Shown here piece by piece: positions 60,727-64,000 of a stretch of 64,000 bases of DNA. The DNA comes from Sipunculus nudus (lineage: Eukaryota; Annelida; Sipuncula; Golfingiida; Sipunculidae): contig CM049317.1 of NCBI GenBank assembly GCA_026874595.1, positions 17,409,382-17,473,381 on the forward strand. Direction: 5' to 3'. The first letter of the stretch is position 1, and each line of letters begins with the position of its first letter. A model generated the notes under the pieces. It searched no databases and was not told where the DNA came from. It worked only from the letters and a program-made list of their open reading frames with translations. The position numbers and the translations under genes were made by a program.

Positions 60727-60849
60727 ATGTGCGACGAGGCAATACATTTTAAGTGTTGTCCTTGCACTGGATCAAAAAAAAAAAGAAAGACCATGTATGA
60801 GCATACACTGTATATTCTGTTTAACAAAATATCGCTCGGTTACAATCAA
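60727..60849 (+). CDS. Candidate exon with strong donor
   Basis: The ATG opens MCDEAIHFKCCPCTGSKKKR, then KTMYEHTLYILFNKISLGYN-Q, exactly 41 codons to 'aatcaa|gtaagtg' (phase 0). Cys-rich start, basic patch (encoded by an A-run), then a hydrophobic helix-like segment. No family recognised and no second exon found; a 14-C tract follows at 60863. Confidence 0.2.
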
Positions 60850-61254
60850 GTAAGTGTGTATTCCCCCCCCCCCCCCAAAAAAAATGGAGCAGTGAAGAAA
60901 AGCACGATTTCAAATTCAATGTTTAATTATTCATGTCCACAAGAAAGATATCCAAGTCTAAAGAAGCTGAAATATTCCACGTGAACCATTGTGGTTATAT
61001 ATCCAACTTATTTTTTTTCTAAAAATACAAGTAAATATGAGCATTGTATATAGACACACGCTATAACCCAAACTTTTTTTTTTGTTTTTAGCTTTGGTTT
61101 TTAATTGAATCCATGGTTTGCTTAATGGTATATGGCCACCCTCAAAACAATATGCAAATGATATAAGAATACAACTCGTACAAATATATATTTCTATAAA
61201 AACTCTTGGAACATGCAATGGACTTTTAGTTAGCTCAGCTTATTAAAAGCAATC

Positions 61255-62870
61255 AGATTTTGTACCTGAAATTAGGTCCACGCAACGTATATTTGATGGG
61301 GTCTGTCTGTGCACCCTAAAAAATAAAATATGGTACAAATTCTCCAATATCTGAATAATTAATGCATACGGATCATAGACATTTTCATCACTTCCCGAGG
61401 ATTGGCGGCGACACTTTTTTTTCTTATATTTACACATCTTTTCTATATAATTGAGACCTACATATGAGCAATGTGGCCGTTAATAGAGCACAAACCGTAA
61501 CCGCAAGAAAAAAATTAACTGCACATCCAAGCAGGTCCTGGGAAAATCTCCTTGGAAACCTGGAATTATGTCATGGTGACCTATATTCTGCGAATTACGG
61601 GATGAAATATGATTTTAAGCATCCATATAGTAAGACATGGGCACAAATTGTATCCATTTAGCCTAGAACCTTCTGACGTGCTATTCAGGGAGATCTTACG
61701 TAAACGGTCTAGCAAACCTGAAATTGGGTTACTTAGACCAATACGTTGTAAGCTATCAGGAAAAGAAATAAATTTAGGATCTACTTGAGCAACATGCAGG
61801 CAGGATCTGGGCAAATCTCACTTGAAATCTGAAAAAAGGGCATTGTGACCTATAATCTGAGAGCGATTGGCCAAAACTATGATTATGAGCACCCATAAAA
61901 ATAAAAAATGGCACGAATTGTATAACAAAGAATCTTCTTACATAATACGCAGAGAAGTCTTGAGCAAATTTCCATGAAAACCTAACAATATGTCAGATAT
62001 GTTTTTGAGCACCCTTGGAGTCAGACACAGCAAAAACTAAGACCGAGAAACTTCTTATATGACATACAAAGAGGTCCTTGGCCAGTCTCCTTTGAATCCC
62101 GAAATTAGGCCACAATTACCTACATTCTGCGAACTATAAAAAATATGATCTTGATACTATGAAGATCAATACGGTGCAACCTGGGACTTTTTTAACTTAA
62201 CATTCTTGTTAAGCTAAGAAAACCCACATTCTGAGCCACGAACCGCGAAATAATTTTAGGCACCAAGAAATCAATGCGTAAATCTTAACTCTTGGATCTA
62301 GAAACAACTATTTTAATGCAAAGAGAAGTCATTCGAAAGCCTCCTTGGACATCTGACATAAGGTAATTATGAACTATATTTTGCAAAATATTTGCAAGAA
62401 CATGATTTAAGTACCCTGAAAGACAGATTTACTTGGTTTGTTAAAGTTGGACATCGAAACATCTTATTTGATTAAGATCCTGGGAGGTTCCTGTATAAAT
62501 TCCTTGGAAACCAGAAATAAGATTACTGTGACCAACATTCTACGAGATATGAGCAAGAACATGAATTTAGTATCCTATTAGTCAGAAAAGCACAAAGCCG
62601 ACCAATTTAAATTAGAAACTTCTAATTCTATTTAGATTCCTTAAGGTCCTTGTGAACTCCATGTGAACAGTTTCACTGGGACCATTCTTCTGTGGGTTGT
62701 GTGAAAAAAATCGTAGCAAAAGGGCGAAGACAGTTCAAAAGTTAGCATCCAAGGAGTTCCTGCAAAAATCTTCTGAAGAACCCTAATTAAGCTCACTGTA
62801 ACCTATCTAAGGAATATAGGGGAAAAGCATGATTATGATCAAACTGGATGGCATTCTCTTATTTCTCAGG
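61255..62870. repeat. Degenerate ~135-155-bp tandem array
   Basis: At least ten diverged monomers recur at roughly 135-155-base spacing (some intervals are double). Landmarks: 'gaccta.attctgcga' at 61580, 61848, 62128, 62370 and 62530; 'ccttggaaacc' at 61551 and 62502 with variants between; 'catgatt.tgagcaccc' at 61883 and 62007. No common reading frame survives. Confidence 0.65.
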
Positions 62871-63495
62871 GTTCCTTAACAAACAACTTTTTCGCCAGAT
62901 CATAACATCAGTGATTAAGAGACCTAATCACCTATAAAGCATGTTAAATTAACACGAAAGTGAGCGTGTTCCCTCTTATACAAATTGGTACCTGCCAAAA
63001 ATATAGCAATGAAACCGTTTGCTAACTTCTGTACACGAGTGTAAAAAAAGTGGACCGGGTACCATCGCTGGCGATAACATAAAGATAGCGCGTGGGACTC
63101 AGTGCATCGCACCGGTACAATACCTGAAAATCAAGATATGCGCTGAATGATTAAACAATGTAAAACGTGTTCACGCTGGCTAAAACATCGCTTGTAGGGG
63201 TGGCACAAGAATCCGGTACACGGGGTCACACTGTAGTATCATTTCACCTGAGGCCCCTGGACCTATCGTACACACTTGTAGCAATACGTTTTATAATGTA
63301 TTAATATTCGACCCATGGACAGTTATGCCCACCAAGCAGAGATATATGCCAATTCGGATTTTTCCTTGTTGGGAATATGTCGAGCATGAGCAAAATCGGA
63401 TCCCTGTCACCCGGCCTTATTACGGTAAACAGACACACGAAGACCGTATTTACTCACACACAGAACCATAACAGGGTGTTAAACAACTTTATGTT

Positions 63496-63507
63496 GGGGG
63501 GGGGGGG
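63496..63507. repeat. Poly-G tract
   Basis: Run of 12 G. The surrounding 62880-63780 has no supported gene. Confidence 0.9.
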
Positions 63508-63779
63508 CTGAAACTGCGTGTTGGAGAGGTTTTTCCTGGAAACGTTTGTAAAAGTAAACATTAACTGATAGTGTTAAAAGAAAAGGCATAATATTGTTCC
63601 TGATTATATTACTAAAAGCCACAATATCCTATTATAAACATATAGGGCATCTGTCTTACATGGAATGAAACCCAACTCAAGTGCAAAAACAAAAATGAAT
63701 GGATAATAGGCCTATGCTAATTATAACAAGAATAATGAACACTAATGAGTTAATAGTATAATAATCATATATCCCTGTA

Positions 63780-64000
63780 ATCTGGTTTTAGCTGATTTTT
63801 TACCATGGTTGTAACTTGTTTTTAACTGACCTCTAAAAGTCGCGAGCCAGGTTTCATTTTATACAGAAACACCTGTGACATTTTTGAGTGAAATCTTCTC
63901 TCACAACTCTAGCAGGTTGGTCTGGAGGAGGAAGCCTCCGCCCTGTCTCCCCTGAAGTGAATGCCATGATCATAATAAACATACAGCAAAAGTTAAAAAT
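63780..64000. repeat. Dispersed repeat family, copy 4 (5' end, cut by window)
   Basis: 'ctgattttttaccatggttg' and 'ctgtctcccctgaagtgaat' with 'gccatgatcataat' parallel the start of copy 3 at 46862-47010 ('ctatttttaccatgaccgtt', 'cttctcacctgatgtgaata', 'ccattatcattatt'). The element probably continues beyond the window. Confidence 0.5.

Overview
The window looks like animal nuclear DNA, most likely from a marine invertebrate and perhaps a mollusc. It is AT-rich, gene-poor and interrupted by at least seventeen long (TA)n arrays. GT-AG introns separate small exons, and the recognisable proteins are C-type lectin domains, a secreted serine-rich repeat protein, and relics of Tigger/pogo, another DDE transposon, LINE and Penelope-like (PLE) elements. 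The mollusc guess rests on general familiarity with such combinations and was not tested. No rRNA gene, intact tRNA gene or CRISPR array was seen.

Layout. 0-7 kb: nearly empty, with one candidate exon at 3.1 kb. 7.1-15.4 kb: a diverged head-to-tail duplication of a ~4.1 kb block, carrying short TA-flanked MITEs. 16-20 kb: empty sequence, with an inverted repeat between two (TA)n arrays. 20.8-22.3 kb (minus): two exons of a C-type lectin gene. 24.7-28 kb: a broken Tigger-type transposase (plus) and a broken DDE-like transposase (minus). 30.2-31.8 and 57.1-59.0 kb: two copies of a dispersed duplication. 33.8-34.6, 42.9-44.7, 46.9-49.0 and the last ~220 bases: copies of a second dispersed repeat family that contains LINE reverse-transcriptase relics. 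34.8-35.4 kb: a 5'-truncated PLE with an uninterrupted GIY-YIG endonuclease reading frame and a hammerhead ribozyme motif. 57.8-58.1 kb: a ~290 bp insertion carrying a second hammerhead motif. 61.3-62.9 kb: a very degenerate tandem array.

The best-supported host gene lies at 50.3-53.1 kb (plus). A signal-peptide exon is joined in phase, across a ~2 kb GT-AG intron, to an exon built of 6-residue Ser/acidic repeats nested in a 54-residue (162 bp) unit. The repeat continues past the stop in changing frames and ends with a hydrophobic C-terminal tail, so the 3' part looks recently broken or mis-sequenced. The two hammerhead motifs, both next to (TA)n and both on retroelement-like insertions, are the other main result. 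All gene models come from reading splice signals and frames by eye; no alignment or RNA evidence was available.
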